Shown: positions 5,577 through 5,593 of the stretch, piece after piece
Layout of the letters: each line of letters begins with the position of its first letter
How positions within the stretch are numbered: position 1 is the stretch's first letter
Origin: a bacterium
GTDB taxonomy: Bacteria; Atribacterota; Phoenicimicrobiia; Phoenicimicrobiales; Phoenicimicrobiaceae
Reading direction: 5' to 3'
NCBI GenBank assembly: GCA_018819665.1
Contig: JAHJOY010000163.1
Location: 1 to 5,593 of the forward strand
DNA: 5,593 nt
Notes under the pieces: model-generated
The model's input: only the letters and a program-made list of their open reading frames with translations
Database searches by the model: none
What the model was told of the DNA's origin: nothing
Translations under genes and position numbers: made by a program

Positions 5577-5593
5577 CTTCAAGTTTAAATTCA

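Noticed and set aside
1..5593. tRNA or rRNA genes, CRISPR array, complete insertion sequence or phage genes.
   Set aside because: The window is almost fully occupied by recognisable protein genes; reading the gaps by eye showed no such structure beyond the short palindromic element.

Overview
The window is a compact, low-GC stretch of bacterial DNA in which every supported gene lies on the minus strand, so transcription runs from high to low coordinates. The organism looks like a strict or near-strict anaerobe. It carries a superoxide reductase, a flavodiiron protein, a rubredoxin and a flavin reductase side by side, which is the oxygen and superoxide defence set typical of anaerobes. The strong AGGAGG-type ribosome binding sites and AT-rich spacers fit Clostridia, Atribacterota-like or similar low-GC anaerobic lineages. 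The sequence alone does not fix the phylum.

Layout in the direction of transcription. (1) 5559-4651: a PfkB-family sugar kinase with a GTG start and a strong Shine-Dalgarno. (2) 4653-4619: a palindromic repeat-like element whose first three bases are the kinase stop codon. (3) 4595-4152: a YbhB/YbcL-type PEBP protein. (4) 4139-2481: an exported DUF4140/DUF4139 (MuiA-like) protein, 12 bp after the PEBP gene. (5) 2480-2327: a 154-bp spacer, the longest gap in the window, with weak hairpins after the MuiA-like gene, a tentative promoter and a perfect 19-bp palindrome just before the next gene. (6) 2326-43: a four-gene redox operon made of superoxide reductase (2326-1928), flavin reductase (1937-1401), a 53-residue rubredoxin (1382-1221) and a flavodiiron protein (1218-43). 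Bases 1-42 hold no recognisable gene or terminator.

How the redox operon likely works: the flavin reductase takes electrons from NAD(P)H and passes them to rubredoxin. Rubredoxin then supplies both superoxide reductase (superoxide to hydrogen peroxide) and the flavodiiron protein (O2 to water, or NO to N2O). Donor, carrier and two terminal reductases are therefore encoded together. No peroxidase or rubrerythrin for the resulting peroxide lies in the window. The gene contacts are very tight (10-bp overlap, 18-bp gap, 2-bp gap), which suggests co-transcription and translational coupling.

The most striking detail is that the flavin reductase and rubredoxin genes are in the same reading frame, with only one TAA stop and six open codons between them. 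Together they have the domain order of high-molecular-weight rubredoxin (Hrb), a flavin reductase-rubredoxin fusion known as the electron donor of flavodiiron protein in Moorella. This locus looks like a split Hrb, or the unfused state before fusion. I do not see a wholly new system here; the gene families are all recognisable.
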